Source: Muribaculaceae bacterium (GTDB taxonomy: Bacteria > Bacteroidota > Bacteroidia > Bacteroidales > Muribaculaceae). From it: DNA of 41,518 nucleotides. A program made the translations under genes and the position numbers. Positions 1-10,738 of this stretch are shown in pieces. The notes under the pieces are model-generated. The model was not told the origin of the DNA. It did not search any database and saw only the letters and a list, made by a program, of their open reading frames with translations. Location of the stretch: assembly GCA_029051525.1 (NCBI GenBank), contig JAIDKG010000116.1, positions 1-41,518 of the forward strand. The letters are read 5' to 3'. Every line of letters begins with the position of its first letter. The first letter of the stretch is position 1.

Positions 1-41
1 TTCCTTCTTCGACTCGCAAAATCCACTCAAAAATCGCCGCC

Positions 42-77
42 CCTACGACCCCGAAATTTTAAGGAACGCGCTCTAAG
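42..77. repeat. Dispersed intergenic repeat, copy 1: CCTACGACCCCGAAATTTTAAGGAACGCGCTCTAAG
   Basis: Exact 36-nt match to 23052-23087; reverse complement of a 25-nt core at 20745-20769. Confidence 0.9.
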
Positions 78-194
78 CTATCACGAATGGCCTCTACCTG
101 TCATCGCGCGACAATTTCACCAATCAATCGCGCCTTATGCCTGCAAAGTTACGAAAAATTTTTCAATTTGCATAATTCATCAAGAACGCGCTCT

Positions 195-250
195 AACAAT
201 TCACCCCTCCTGATTCCATGTCAGCATGAAATCAGGAGGGGTGAATTGTT
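195..250. terminator. Long perfect hairpin (21-bp arms AACAATTCACCCCTCCTGATT/AATCAGGAGGGGTGAATTGTT) downstream of cstA
   Basis: Perfect inverted repeat 195-215/230-250 just 3' of the minus-strand cstA stop. Confidence 0.7.
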
Positions 251-290
251 GATTGTATGGCAGGGGGGCCGGGCGGGCCGGTGGGCCGCA

Positions 291-1760
291 TCAGTCGGCG
301 GCCACGGCGGCGCAGCGGCGCTGGAAGCGCGCGAAGATACCGGCGAGCAATACGGCTACGGCCAGCCCAGTGCCTACTGCTACCTCATATGGGAGGCCGA
401 AGCCTTCGGGACGACGGGCGAAGAGGATGTAGCTCACGCAGACCACCGTCATGAACATGGCCGGAATGATGGTCAGTAGCCAGGCGGGAAGTGTGCCGAA
501 AATACGGGTGCGTACCTCGCGCGAAAGCCACACAGTGACCGACCAGAGTGTGAACACGGCAAGCATCTGGTTGCACCATGCGAAGTAGCGCCATAGCACA
601 TTGAAGTCTATCATCATTACAAGGAATGAGAGGATAAAGATCGGAATCGATACGGCAAGGCGCTTCCAGAGCGTACCCTGCTCTATGTGCAGGAAGTCGG
701 CCGCTATCAGTCGGGCGCTGCGCAATGCGGTATCACCCGATGTGATCGGAGCTGCAATCACACCTATCATGGCCAACACTCCCCCTACGGCTCCAAGCCA
801 TTCAATCGAAATGCTATGCACGAGTCCGCCGGCTCCACCGTTGGAGGGATCGGCCATGAAAGCGGCCAGTTCGCCGTAGCCTCCGGTGAAGGCTATCGCG
901 GCAGCCGCCCAGATGAGGGCCACAATACCCTCACTCACCATCGCACCGTAGAAAATCGGTCGGGCCAGCTTCTCATTGGTCAGGCATCGCGCCATCATCG
1001 GACTCTGGGTGGCGTGGAAACCGGATATGGCTCCGCATGCTATCGAGACAAACATCATCGGAAACAATGGCGCGTCTGCCCCCAGCGGATGCCGGTTGGA
1101 CAAACCTGATGTCATGTCGTGCGCAATATCTACACCTCCGGCTATGAGCACATAGAGTATCCCGACGGCCATGAAGAGCAATGCACCGCCGAAGAGGGGG
1201 TAAAGATTCCCTATGAGTTTGTCGATCGGGAGCACCGTGGCGAGCATATAGTAGAGGAATATCAGCCCGATCCAGAATGTGGCGTTCATCCAGTCGGGGG
1301 TAAGGCTGGCTACGAGTGTGGCCGGTGTCATCACAAACACCGCTCCCACCAATATCATGAGCAGAAGCGAGAATACGCGCATCACCTGCTTCACTGTGCC
1401 GCCAAGCTGCTCGCCGACTATCTCCGGGAGCGACGCTCCGTCGCGGCGTATCGATATCACACCACTCATGAAGTCATGCACGGCTCCGGCAAAGATCGTG
1501 CCCAGCACAATCCAGAGAAACGCTGCCGGACCGAACATCACACCCATGATGGCCCCGAAAATCGGACCCAACCCCGCAATATTAAGGAATTGGATCAAAA
1601 ACACTTTCCATGCCGGCAAAGGCATGAAGTCCACCCCGTCGCGACGGGTATTGGCCGGCATCGGCCGCTTCGGGTCGAGTCGCACCACCTTCTCCATCAG
1701 GAGACCATAGATAAAATAGCCGCCTATCAGTACGGCCAATGAAACAAGGAAAGTAATCAT
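291..1760 (-). CDS. cstA: Carbon starvation protein A (CstA) family transporter
   Basis: 489-aa polytopic membrane ORF; CstA-like N-terminus and AWKVFLIQFLNIAGLGPIFGAIMG motif. Confidence 0.88.
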   Translation of the reverse strand: MITFLVSLAVLIGGYFIYGLLMEKVVRLDPKRPMPANTRRDGVDFMPLPAWKVFLIQFLNIAGLGPIFGAIMGVMFGPAAFLWIVLGTIFAGAVHDFMSGVISIRRDGASLPEIVGEQLGGTVKQVMRVFSLLLMILVGAVFVMTPATLVASLTPDWMNATFWIGLIFLYYMLATVLPIDKLIGNLYPLFGGALLFMAVGILYVLIAGGVDIAHDMTSGLSNRHPLGADAPLFPMMFVSIACGAISGFHATQSPMMARCLTNEKLARPIFYGAMVSEGIVALIWAAAAIAFTGGYGELAAFMADPSNGGAGGLVHSISIEWLGAVGGVLAMIGVIAAPITSGDTALRSARLIAADFLHIEQGTLWKRLAVSIPIFILSFLVMMIDFNVLWRYFAWCNQMLAVFTLWSVTVWLSREVRTRIFGTLPAWLLTIIPAMFMTVVCVSYILFARRPEGFGLPYEVAVGTGLAVAVLLAGIFARFQRRCAAVAAD

Positions 1761-1885
1761 CGCTATGTCAAGTGCTTTGTTAAGTTCTTTGTTATTTGCT
1801 ATTTAAAAAGCTGTCGTTGTGATCCTCATCCTGCTGCATACCGCCTCAGGATTCAGACCTGAAAAAAATTCCACCCCCTCCTATC

Positions 1886-3832
1886 TCATCCCAACAGCCG
1901 CGTGATTGATGACTGGTCAAGAAGAGCGAATACGCGGTTGCCATTCGGGGTGAATGCCGGGTCGGGGAGCGCGAAGAGTTCGGCCACCATATGCTCCATC
2001 TCCTCGGGGGTGAGGCGTCGGCCACGGGTTATGGCCGAACTGCGGGCCATGACGAGCGCCATGCGCTGAAGCATGCTCTCCACAGGCATCTGGTCGGCAC
2101 CGTAATTGATCGAATCCTCGCTCACAGAGTCGAGTATACGCATCACCACATCGGCAGGATCGGCTCCATGCAGATCTGAAGGGACTGATACGATTTTCCA
2201 TACCTCATCAGCATCCTTCTCCAATTCAAAACCGAGCCGGCGCAGATCTCCCTCCACCTCGGCAAGGGCAGTGAGCTGCTCATGCTCAAGCTGGAGCACC
2301 TCCGGGAATAGCACTCTCTGAGCCACACTGCGCTCGGCCTTCACATTGGCCAGATAGCGCTCGTAGAGCACCTTGACATGAGCCCTGTGCTGGTCGATAA
2401 CCAATACACCCTCGCGAGTGGTGGTGATGATATATTTCAGTCCATACTGCAGACACACAGCCTGCGGCCCACTGATCTCCTGACTTACTATACCCGGCAG
2501 CACCGCAGCCTCCGGACTCCCCTCATCCTGCGGATGCTCCTCGCGCTGCCGCTCCATAAATCCGGCATAGAGGCGGTCCCAGTCGCGCAGCGACGGGTCG
2601 GTATTTACGGCCCGGCGCGAGTGGCCACCCCCTCCCCCGCTTCGGCCGCCACTCAGGCTGCTTCCGCCACTACCGGGAGGATAATCGAAACCTCCGAAAT
2701 TGCCCAGACCGAAATCATCGTCGCGCTGCACATCGAAGGGGTTATAATCGGCCGGCATCTCCACCGCCGGAGTGTCGGGAGTCTCACCCTCGGGAGTCGG
2801 ACTCACCGGCACCGCATCAGAATCGAAATCGATCGATGGCACAGCCGAGTTCTTTCCGAGCGAAGCCTTCACCCCGGCCACAAGCAGCGGCCAGATCTCA
2901 TGCTCATACTCGAATTTTATCTCATTCTTGGTGGGATGGATGTTCACATCGATTGTGGCCGGATCCACCTCGAATTTCAGGAAATAGCAGGGTTGGGTGT
3001 CGGTGGCTATCAATCCATCGAAACAGCTCACAATCGCCTTATGGAAATATGGATGACGCATATTGCGCCCATTGACAATCAGAAACTGCAGGGCATTGCG
3101 TCGGCGTGCGAATTCCGGTCGCGACAGGAATCCATGTATCTTCACCAGCTGCGTGTCGACCTCCACCGGGAGGAGCTGCATCTTGAGATTGTTTTTCCAT
3201 ATGTCGTGGATGCGCTGATGGAGTGTGGCCGCACGTAGATCGAGCTGACGAGTGCCGGTATCGATACTCATGCGGATGCGGTTGTTGACCAGAGCCAGAC
3301 GCTCAAACTCGCGCATCACGTTGGATAGCTCCACATTGTCGCTCTTCAGGAATTTGCGGCGGGCAGGCACATTGAAGAATAGATTCTTCACACTTATGCT
3401 CGTCCCCTTCTCGCACATATCCGGCTGCTGACTCTCCACCTTGGAGCCATTGATGATGAGGCGCGTGCCCATCTGGTCGCTCTCGCGACGGGTGCGCAGG
3501 TCTACCTGCGAGATAGCACAAATCGAGGGCAACGCCTCGCCGCGGAATCCCATCGTCTGGAGCCGGAAGAGGTCGTCGGCACGATTTATCTTGGATGTGG
3601 CATGCCGCTCGAAGGCCATGCGGGCATCCACGCCCGACATGCCACAGCCATTGTCGACCACCTGTATCAGTGTGCGGCCGGCATCCTTGAGGTAGATGCG
3701 TATGTCGGTAGCGCCGGCATCCACGGCATTCTCCACCAATTCCTTGATCACCGAGGCCGGGCGCTGTATCACCTCGCCGGCGGCAATCTGATTGGCTACT
3801 GAATCTGGAAGGAGTTTGATTATATCGCTCAT
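1886..3832 (-). CDS. mutL: DNA mismatch repair protein MutL
   Basis: IIKLLPDSVANQIAAGEVIQRPASVIKELVENAVDAGAT, DNGCGM, GFRGEAL motifs. Confidence 0.97.
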   Translation of the reverse strand: MSDIIKLLPDSVANQIAAGEVIQRPASVIKELVENAVDAGATDIRIYLKDAGRTLIQVVDNGCGMSGVDARMAFERHATSKINRADDLFRLQTMGFRGEALPSICAISQVDLRTRRESDQMGTRLIINGSKVESQQPDMCEKGTSISVKNLFFNVPARRKFLKSDNVELSNVMREFERLALVNNRIRMSIDTGTRQLDLRAATLHQRIHDIWKNNLKMQLLPVEVDTQLVKIHGFLSRPEFARRRNALQFLIVNGRNMRHPYFHKAIVSCFDGLIATDTQPCYFLKFEVDPATIDVNIHPTKNEIKFEYEHEIWPLLVAGVKASLGKNSAVPSIDFDSDAVPVSPTPEGETPDTPAVEMPADYNPFDVQRDDDFGLGNFGGFDYPPGSGGSSLSGGRSGGGGGHSRRAVNTDPSLRDWDRLYAGFMERQREEHPQDEGSPEAAVLPGIVSQEISGPQAVCLQYGLKYIITTTREGVLVIDQHRAHVKVLYERYLANVKAERSVAQRVLFPEVLQLEHEQLTALAEVEGDLRRLGFELEKDADEVWKIVSVPSDLHGADPADVVMRILDSVSEDSINYGADQMPVESMLQRMALVMARSSAITRGRRLTPEEMEHMVAELFALPDPAFTPNGNRVFALLDQSSITRLLG

Positions 3833-3833
3833 A

Positions 3834-5900
3834 CTATTCTGGTGGTCGGGCGGGGCTTACGGTGCCGGTGATGAAATATTGCTCGAGTTCGGGGGTGAGT
3901 TCACCCAGATCATCGTCCCATTTCACCTGTGAGGGTTCAGGACCATACCACTCCCTCTTGGGGCGCAGCACCTCGAGCCATTGCGCTTTGGGGAGGAATT
4001 TCTGGCTTTTCTTGACCATGAAGAGCGGGGTGACGGTGCCTGTGACCTCAGGCCACATCTTCAGGCGATCCAACTCCCCTTTCTCCATCTCTACAGTGAG
4101 ATAGCTGCTCTCTGCGTCCACGAGGCGATTGAATGTGGAGTCGGCTTCCATCGGGATCATGATGGTCTGCACCGATCCCTCGGCATCGAGACGACGCAAC
4201 TCTCCATCCTCGAAATGCATCATCATCCTGTCGGCATGCAGCTGATTGAAATAATCCTCCTCTACATGCTCCATCATCATGGCCATGGAGGGTATGCGGG
4301 CATAGTCGGCGGTGGAGTCGCAGAAGTGCACCACAATAGTGTCGCCGCGCAACTGCCTCTCTTCGCTCCATACTATGGGCAGACGATTCATGCGGAGCAG
4401 TGAGTCGAGTTCGGTAAATATTATCGTATCGGCCACACCCTGCAGGTCCTTGCGGAAGAATCGTGCTCTCGGATAAGCCTTTGCCATATGCCATATGGAA
4501 TCCCCTTCGCTCTGTCGGGCCGGGATGGCGAGCCCCACGGGGGTGAGCATCTCACCCTCGATGTCGCGCGCCGGCGGGGCCACATAAAGCTGCGGGAGCT
4601 CCAGCGATATCGAGTCGGGACCGGCGCCGAAGGTCCAGCCCGGTGAGAACGGGAGAGCCGATTCATCCACATTCAGTGCGGCAATGGCCGCGGCTGCGCG
4701 CTGCTCGGCCACCAGACGCGGGCTGCGCTCCAGCATCCAGGTGCGGATAGTGTCGGCACGCAGGAAGAGAGTGTCGCCCTGCGAGTATTCCATCATGAGG
4801 GGATACTCTGTGGCCATCGCCTCGCGGGTGGAGTCGTTGTAGATACCGAAGCCACCTATGAGCACCGCCTTGCGGGCGGTATCGGTGATCACCATGGGGC
4901 GCGGACGCTTCGAGAGGTCGCGGAAACTGTAGGCACGGCTTATGCGTGTGCCGGGATCGTAGACTATCGAATCACCCTCGAGCGTGGTGGTGCGGTTCAG
5001 ACTGTCGGTGTGCAATATGGTGGAGCGGCTCATCAGCTCGGCCACACCGGTATCGGTGTTGTAGAAGCCTTCGGAGGTGATGATGTCGTCTTCAGTGGTC
5101 TCGATACGCGTCGGGGTCTCGATACGCGCTATGTGGGTATCGGTGTTGTAGTAGAGCGTATCGGTATACATATGGAAGTCATTCTGCTCCCCATGCAATT
5201 CCACATTGTGATAGAATGTGGCGTCATTGGTCGATGGGCTGTATTCGCCATATACCGAGGTGAGGGTGTTGAGCTCATCCTGCAATCGGCCGCCATGGGC
5301 ATACCAGCCTATGTCGGCGGCCAGATCATAGTCGAGACTGTCGGTGGTGAGGCTCACCTTGCGGTTGATCATCCTCACGCTTGGCTCGGTGGGGCCGCAG
5401 CGCAGGCGGGCGTAGCGGGCGGTGCCGTCGTAGTATAGTTTGTCGGAGTATACGAAGAGTGTGTCGCCCTGCTCCATACGCACATGTCCGAAGGCATCCA
5501 TCGAATTCCGCTCGGGGAAGTAATATGCTGAGTCGCAATACATCCACATTCCCATCTGCCGGAATTTCACATTACCCTTCACCAACTGCCGGTCGGCATT
5601 GTCGGTGTCGATGCCGGTCCCGGCCGTGCGTATGATTGAATCGGCCTGCTCAAGGAATACCTTGTCGGGCCGATTGCGGTTGGAGCCGCTGATCTGCGGC
5701 GTGAAAGTATGCGAGGGAGCCGGACGATGGAAACTGTCGGGCTGCTCCCCCGGCTTAAGCTGGCGCTCCTTCGCGGGAGCCACAGCCTTGGTATGGGCGC
5801 TCTGCGCCATGGCCTGGCGCACCAGACTGACGGCACAGAGCGACAATATCAGGGCCAGTGCCGCCACAACACGCCTCGGGTTGTGGTCGAGCCTTCTCAT
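3834..5900 (-). CDS. OstA/LptA-like LPS export protein
   Basis: 688 aa, signal-like N-terminus, OstA-type beta repeats; sits between surA and mutL as is common in Bacteroidales. Confidence 0.75.
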   Translation of the reverse strand: MRRLDHNPRRVVAALALILSLCAVSLVRQAMAQSAHTKAVAPAKERQLKPGEQPDSFHRPAPSHTFTPQISGSNRNRPDKVFLEQADSIIRTAGTGIDTDNADRQLVKGNVKFRQMGMWMYCDSAYYFPERNSMDAFGHVRMEQGDTLFVYSDKLYYDGTARYARLRCGPTEPSVRMINRKVSLTTDSLDYDLAADIGWYAHGGRLQDELNTLTSVYGEYSPSTNDATFYHNVELHGEQNDFHMYTDTLYYNTDTHIARIETPTRIETTEDDIITSEGFYNTDTGVAELMSRSTILHTDSLNRTTTLEGDSIVYDPGTRISRAYSFRDLSKRPRPMVITDTARKAVLIGGFGIYNDSTREAMATEYPLMMEYSQGDTLFLRADTIRTWMLERSPRLVAEQRAAAAIAALNVDESALPFSPGWTFGAGPDSISLELPQLYVAPPARDIEGEMLTPVGLAIPARQSEGDSIWHMAKAYPRARFFRKDLQGVADTIIFTELDSLLRMNRLPIVWSEERQLRGDTIVVHFCDSTADYARIPSMAMMMEHVEEDYFNQLHADRMMMHFEDGELRRLDAEGSVQTIMIPMEADSTFNRLVDAESSYLTVEMEKGELDRLKMWPEVTGTVTPLFMVKKSQKFLPKAQWLEVLRPKREWYGPEPSQVKWDDDLGELTPELEQYFITGTVSPARPPE

Positions 5901-7261
5901 TTTATCCAGCCTTCATATTTGAATTCACAGGGATACCATCCCTCTTCGATACGCACATGGGTTTCGCGGATCTTCTTCTCCACCCAGTCGCGCAGTATCT
6001 GCTCGGTCTCGTGGGCCTCATACATACCCTTGAGCAGATTGTAATCCTCAAGCATCGAGGCCTTATGACCATCCACACGGGCTGTGAGCTTCACAATGCA
6101 TGCCACATCGCGGTTCTTGCGCTCATCCTTCATGATGAAGGCTTCGCTCACCTCGCCGGGCTGCATCTTCTCGATGCGCTGGGCCACCTCGGGGGGAAGC
6201 TGCTGCATCTCGAAGCGGGTGGAGCCGGTCTGCTGGTTGACCATCACGCCGCGATTGTTGCGCGTGTCTTTATCCTGCGATACCACTCCGGCGGCCTGCT
6301 CGAATGTGAATTTCTCGGCGCGGATGTCGCGTCCCAGTGAGTCGAGGCGCTCCACGGCGAGCTGCAGGTCGGCGTCGCTCACGTGCGGACGCAGCAGTAT
6401 ATGGCGCACATTGGCCTGATCGCCGCGCTTCTCGATAAGCTGTATGATATGATAACCGAATTCAGTCTCCACGATACGGCTCACCTTCTTGGGGTCGGTC
6501 AGATTGAATGCCACATTCGAGAATTCCGGCACAAAGTCGGCCTTGCCGTGGAAACCGAGTTCGCCACCCTGCAGGGCCGAACCGCGGTCTTCACTGTTCA
6601 TGATGGCGAGCGTGGCGAAGTCGGCCTCGCCGCGGTTCACACGATCGGCATAATCGCGCAGGCGCGCCTTGACATCCTCCACCTCCTGACGCGGCACGAG
6701 AGGATTGAGCGTGATAATCTGAGCCTCGACGGTGAGAGGCACATAGGGTATGGAGTCGTCGGGGAGCGACTCGAAATATCGGCGCACATCGCGCGGAGTG
6801 CCCTTCACATCCTTGGTAAGGTTGGCCTTGACCTGCTCCACGATATAGCCGTTGCGGGTGATGTCGATGAGCTGCTCTCGGAGCTGCGGGAGGGGCTTGC
6901 GGAAGTACTGCTCTACCTTCTCCTTCGAGCCGAGATTGGCGATGAAGAAATTCAATCGGCGGTCCACCTGCGAGAGCACCTGCGATTCGGGAGCCTCGAT
7001 GGTGTCGATCTGCGCCTGATGGAGGAAGAGTTTCTCCACTGCGAGCTCTTCAGGGATGGTGCAATAGGGGTCGCCGGCTACGGGCGCACCCTCGGAGCGC
7101 ATCTGGGCATACATATCCTCCACATCGCTGCGGAATATGGCCTCATCGCCCACTACCCATGCCACCTCGTCGATCACATTCTTCTTAGGGGCTGCCATGA
7201 GGGTTATCGTGGCTCCGGCTATCACTGCGAGAGCCGGCAGAATCAGTTGTCTGGTCTTCAT
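5897..7261 (-). CDS. surA: SurA-like peptidylprolyl isomerase (parvulin)
   Basis: Signal peptide, SurA N domain, parvulin motifs (GGELGFHGKADFVPEFSNVAFNL, FGYHIIQLIEKRGD). Confidence 0.88.
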   Translation of the reverse strand: MKTRQLILPALAVIAGATITLMAAPKKNVIDEVAWVVGDEAIFRSDVEDMYAQMRSEGAPVAGDPYCTIPEELAVEKLFLHQAQIDTIEAPESQVLSQVDRRLNFFIANLGSKEKVEQYFRKPLPQLREQLIDITRNGYIVEQVKANLTKDVKGTPRDVRRYFESLPDDSIPYVPLTVEAQIITLNPLVPRQEVEDVKARLRDYADRVNRGEADFATLAIMNSEDRGSALQGGELGFHGKADFVPEFSNVAFNLTDPKKVSRIVETEFGYHIIQLIEKRGDQANVRHILLRPHVSDADLQLAVERLDSLGRDIRAEKFTFEQAAGVVSQDKDTRNNRGVMVNQQTGSTRFEMQQLPPEVAQRIEKMQPGEVSEAFIMKDERKNRDVACIVKLTARVDGHKASMLEDYNLLKGMYEAHETEQILRDWVEKKIRETHVRIEEGWYPCEFKYEGWIK

Positions 7262-7277
7262 TCAGTATTCTGGAAGA

Positions 7278-8195
7278 TTAAATTTTTTCTTTTTCAGTGC
7301 CGGGAGAGGGAGCGGATTGCTGCGGCTTGCGATAGTCGCGCAGGCGCCCCTCTTTTCGCGCCTTGGCATAGAGTCCGGCTATGAGCTGACGCTCATATTT
7401 CTGGCCGGCCTCCACTTCGAGGCGCTCGGCTATCAGGGGAGCGGCCACCTCATAGGGCATCACTTCGCCCGAGGGGAGATAGGAGGAGATATGCAGCAGA
7501 TAGGTCATGCCGCCATAGGTAGTCTCGAAGTTCTGCTTGGTGGCCACGAAGATATCGGGGTCGGGGAAGCGATAGGGTATCTGGCGCGCCACGATATCCC
7601 AATCAGTCCATTTATCCTCAAAAAATGAGTATTCGATCGCATCGGTCAGGCCGTAGCGCTCGAGATTGTCGATGGCATCGGGGGTGGCGGTCATCATCCA
7701 GCGGCGTATGTCGGCCAGACGCGAGGCATCGGCCGGAATCTTGACATATAGCCCCTTCATCACCGGACGCTCCAGGATGAGCGACTGCGAATTGGCCCGG
7801 AAGTAGCGCCGGATCGAATCCTCGGGCACACTCCATCGATGAGAGGCCCGCAGACTGCGCCGATAGGATGCCACGATGAGCTTCTTGCGATATTGCGCCA
7901 CCATTCGCTCTATCTCGGCCATGTCGTCGATATTGTCGCGCCCAATGTCGGTGAGCAACATCTGCTCCATCCAGCCATCCACAATCGAATTGAAGAGGGC
8001 TGCGCTGTCGGCCGGAGCTATGCCATGAGGTATGCGTTTCACCACATCGCTCACTGTGAGCGCGGAGTCGCCTACCTCTACTACCACATCCTCCACATCT
8101 GCCTGGACCGCATCGCCACGGCCACATGCAGCCACGCCCCACCCTCCTAAGAGCAGGCCGAGAGCCACATTCACCATATGCCGCATATGTCGCAT
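7278..8195 (-). CDS. SurA-N-like periplasmic lipoprotein without an obvious parvulin domain
   Basis: Lipobox-like GVAAC near N-terminus; VVVEVGDSALTVSDVVKRIP resembles SurA/PpiC N-terminal segment; next to surA. Confidence 0.6.
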   Translation of the reverse strand: MRHMRHMVNVALGLLLGGWGVAACGRGDAVQADVEDVVVEVGDSALTVSDVVKRIPHGIAPADSAALFNSIVDGWMEQMLLTDIGRDNIDDMAEIERMVAQYRKKLIVASYRRSLRASHRWSVPEDSIRRYFRANSQSLILERPVMKGLYVKIPADASRLADIRRWMMTATPDAIDNLERYGLTDAIEYSFFEDKWTDWDIVARQIPYRFPDPDIFVATKQNFETTYGGMTYLLHISSYLPSGEVMPYEVAAPLIAERLEVEAGQKYERQLIAGLYAKARKEGRLRDYRKPQQSAPSPGTEKEKI

Positions 8196-8269
8196 AGTCC
8201 AAGACTCTGTAAGTTACCTGCCGGTGCTATCCAAAAAAAAACGATACACGCCGACAGCCGCTTAACATG

Positions 8270-8301
8270 CAAAGTTAACAATTATTTCTGATAATAACGA
8301 A
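8270..8301 (-). promoter_or_regulatory. Bacteroidetes-type promoter for the PPIase-surA-ostA-mutL operon
   Basis: On the minus strand TAACTTTG (-7, 8270-8277), 20 nt from a TTCG -33-like element. Confidence 0.5.
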
Positions 8302-8581
8302 ATATGCACCCGTAATAATATATTCTTGCCAGCAACTTACCTATGGAAGTCGCCTGAACTTATTGCGAGGCAGCCATACCCTGCATTTACATTTTTTGTG
8401 GGAAGGGGTCTTACCGTAACAAATCCTTCAGAAAAGCGATTTACCTTTCTTCCCAAACCGGTATATTAACGTGAGAGTATTTCTACTGTCGAATATCAAC
8501 GATGGAAGGCATCGGAGAGTTGGCCGACAATTTCGTCAGATCCTTTCTCTAAGCAACTGAATGTAAAACTAAAAACATCCT

Positions 8582-9376
8582 ATGAACGAACTAAAAGACG
8601 CTCACCGCAAAACTATCAACAAACAGCTGGTGACAGACATCATCTTATTGACTATATTCTGGTTGACAATCTCTCCGCTCATGCTTACCGTCTATAATAA
8701 TAAGAAATATTTGAAGAAATGGGCAATAATTCTCGCAATCATCATCTCCCCGCTTTCACTGTTTGTGCTGCCATTCTTAATCGTAGGGGTTGATTTAGGT
8801 ATAGAAGTGATTAATATTCTCAATGAAAGTCAAACACCGGTAGATAACCAGTCTACAGACCCCTGGCTGGTATCGATTGCCCAAGTGATTGTCATACTGA
8901 TCCAAGCAGCGTGTGACATGATTGTAATCGGAGTTGCCAAGTGCACAGGATGGAACATTAATGAGACAGCGGTATATATATGCGAGTATTTCGCTCCCCT
9001 ATCATGCACATTCATCGCACTTATTGTTGCACTTATCATCCTCAGCAAATTCGGGAAGATGGATAAATACGGCAAATGCTTGTCACTGATACCCCTCTCA
9101 GTAGAAATCTATCAGGCATGGCATCACGTGCAAATCTATCTCGAACACAAAGCCACATATGCCGGCATGAGCATTGACAGTATTTTCCAAACCAGCAAGG
9201 ATTCACTCATACAGATGGCTGTGCACCACTATATTCTGGCCAACACGTATGACTACATCCTTCCCATGATAATCATATTACTCACCGGATTTATAGCAAA
9301 AATAATTTACAATAGAAGGAGAAAGATTCCGGCTCCCTGCCATCCACAAGAATCTCAGATCGCCAGTGACAAGTAA
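8582..9376 (+). CDS. Uncharacterised polytopic membrane protein
   Basis: 264-aa ORF with several hydrophobic segments; low-GC composition compared with flanks. Confidence 0.7.
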   Translation: MNELKDAHRKTINKQLVTDIILLTIFWLTISPLMLTVYNNKKYLKKWAIILAIIISPLSLFVLPFLIVGVDLGIEVINILNESQTPVDNQSTDPWLVSIAQVIVILIQAACDMIVIGVAKCTGWNINETAVYICEYFAPLSCTFIALIVALIILSKFGKMDKYGKCLSLIPLSVEIYQAWHHVQIYLEHKATYAGMSIDSIFQTSKDSLIQMAVHHYILANTYDYILPMIIILLTGFIAKIIYNRRRKIPAPCHPQESQIASDK

Positions 9377-9468
9377 ACAGACAGACACTAAACACCCTCT
9401 CCCCACTCCGCACAGCCGTAGGAACCCTACACGATTACCCCTGATTATTCATTTATCGAAGCAATTCT

Positions 9469-10557
9469 ATGAGTCGATATTATTATCCTTCAGCTCCTGA
9501 TGCTTTATCAGCCAAAAAGATGTTCCTTCGAGAGCATGGATATAAAATACCCCATTGTTTTAAAAACACATGGGGAGCTGGCTATGTTCTATTCGATTCA
9601 AAAGCAGATGTCAATAGTTGGCACAAGGAACATACCGGTCGCCCTTTCTACAAAGAAGAATATGAACCCGGAACAATCTTTACCAAGAATGATGCACTGC
9701 AAGAAATCGAAGAATCATACGGTGATCAGATAGACGAAGTTTTACGTTATCGAAACCCATTAATGCCGATTCTTGCAGTAGGACTTCCTTATTCATTTGG
9801 GAATCAAATGTTACTCAAGTTCGTAAAATCTTCGGATGAAAAAGATATAGAATACAAATTCCATATCCATTATGACGCATTCATTCTTGATGCGACTTGT
9901 GACATTCCTAACAGTACACTGAGAGAACAGATTGTTGCCATTATTTTCAAAATGTTCTACCACAGTCGTTTCAAAAAGCGGATTGAAGGATCTAATCAAG
10001 AGCTTGCTCGCAGAGAAGCAGTACGAAAAGCCGAAGAAGCGGAACGTGAGCGAATAAAGCGAGAAAGTCTATTGGAACAACAACGCAAAGCGGAAGAAGA
10101 ACGTAGGCAACAACGTGAAAGAGAAGAAGCAAAAGAGCGTGAAAGGAAATATCAAGAAGCTCTTGTCCGGTATTATGCCGACTTGGCAAAATATGAATCG
10201 GAGTTGAAAATATACAACGAAGCTATGGCATTGAAGAAACGTTTCACATATGGTGGGCAATTCCCTAATGGAGCATCGTTTATCTGTTTTATAATATTCC
10301 TTGTATTGATATTTTGCTCTTTTTTTCTGACAATGTTGGAAAATACAGTTCCTTATGGAATGTTAGTTCTTTTGGATATAGCCCTGCTTGTTGGAGGATA
10401 TAGGCTAATCTCTAAGAAACTGAACCCATATTTGGCAGAAGAACATTTTGATGAAAATGCATTCCGGCAATGGGAACTACAGAATCCTAACTCTCCATTG
10501 ATAAAATATGTGAGAAACAGTTGGCCTCCATCAACGCCAATCCAACCAACGCGATAA
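9469..10557 (+). CDS. Uncharacterised coiled-coil membrane protein
   Basis: 362 aa; charged Glu/Arg/Lys coiled coil (~175-250) followed by two hydrophobic helices; last ~10 codons lie in a direct repeat. Confidence 0.7.
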   Translation: MSRYYYPSAPDALSAKKMFLREHGYKIPHCFKNTWGAGYVLFDSKADVNSWHKEHTGRPFYKEEYEPGTIFTKNDALQEIEESYGDQIDEVLRYRNPLMPILAVGLPYSFGNQMLLKFVKSSDEKDIEYKFHIHYDAFILDATCDIPNSTLREQIVAIIFKMFYHSRFKKRIEGSNQELARREAVRKAEEAERERIKRESLLEQQRKAEEERRQQREREEAKERERKYQEALVRYYADLAKYESELKIYNEAMALKKRFTYGGQFPNGASFICFIIFLVLIFCSFFLTMLENTVPYGMLVLLDIALLVGGYRLISKKLNPYLAEEHFDENAFRQWELQNPNSPLIKYVRNSWPPSTPIQPTR

Positions 10558-10583
10558 ATTCAGAACTGCCGGCTCACTCGGAA
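10526..10583. repeat. Left copy of a diverged ~58-bp direct repeat flanking the signalling cassette
   Basis: CTCCATCAACGCCAATC...CTCACTCGGAA aligns without gaps to 20836-20893, 49/58 identical by eye, 8 of 9 differences are transitions. Confidence 0.8.
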
Positions 10584-10738
10584 TCTTAAAACATCAACAA
10601 GTGAGCCGCCTTCATACACTCGCCTGTGGCTAACAGCCGGATGAATGGCAAGAATCCTTACAACTATCCGGTCAATCTGCACCGCAAGTCGGGAAAACCT
10701 TTTGATGACCTCACCAAGCTCACATTACTGCCTTACCA

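Noticed and set aside
6383-7384. 333-aa plus-strand ORF opposite surA
   Set aside because: Shadow ORF of surA
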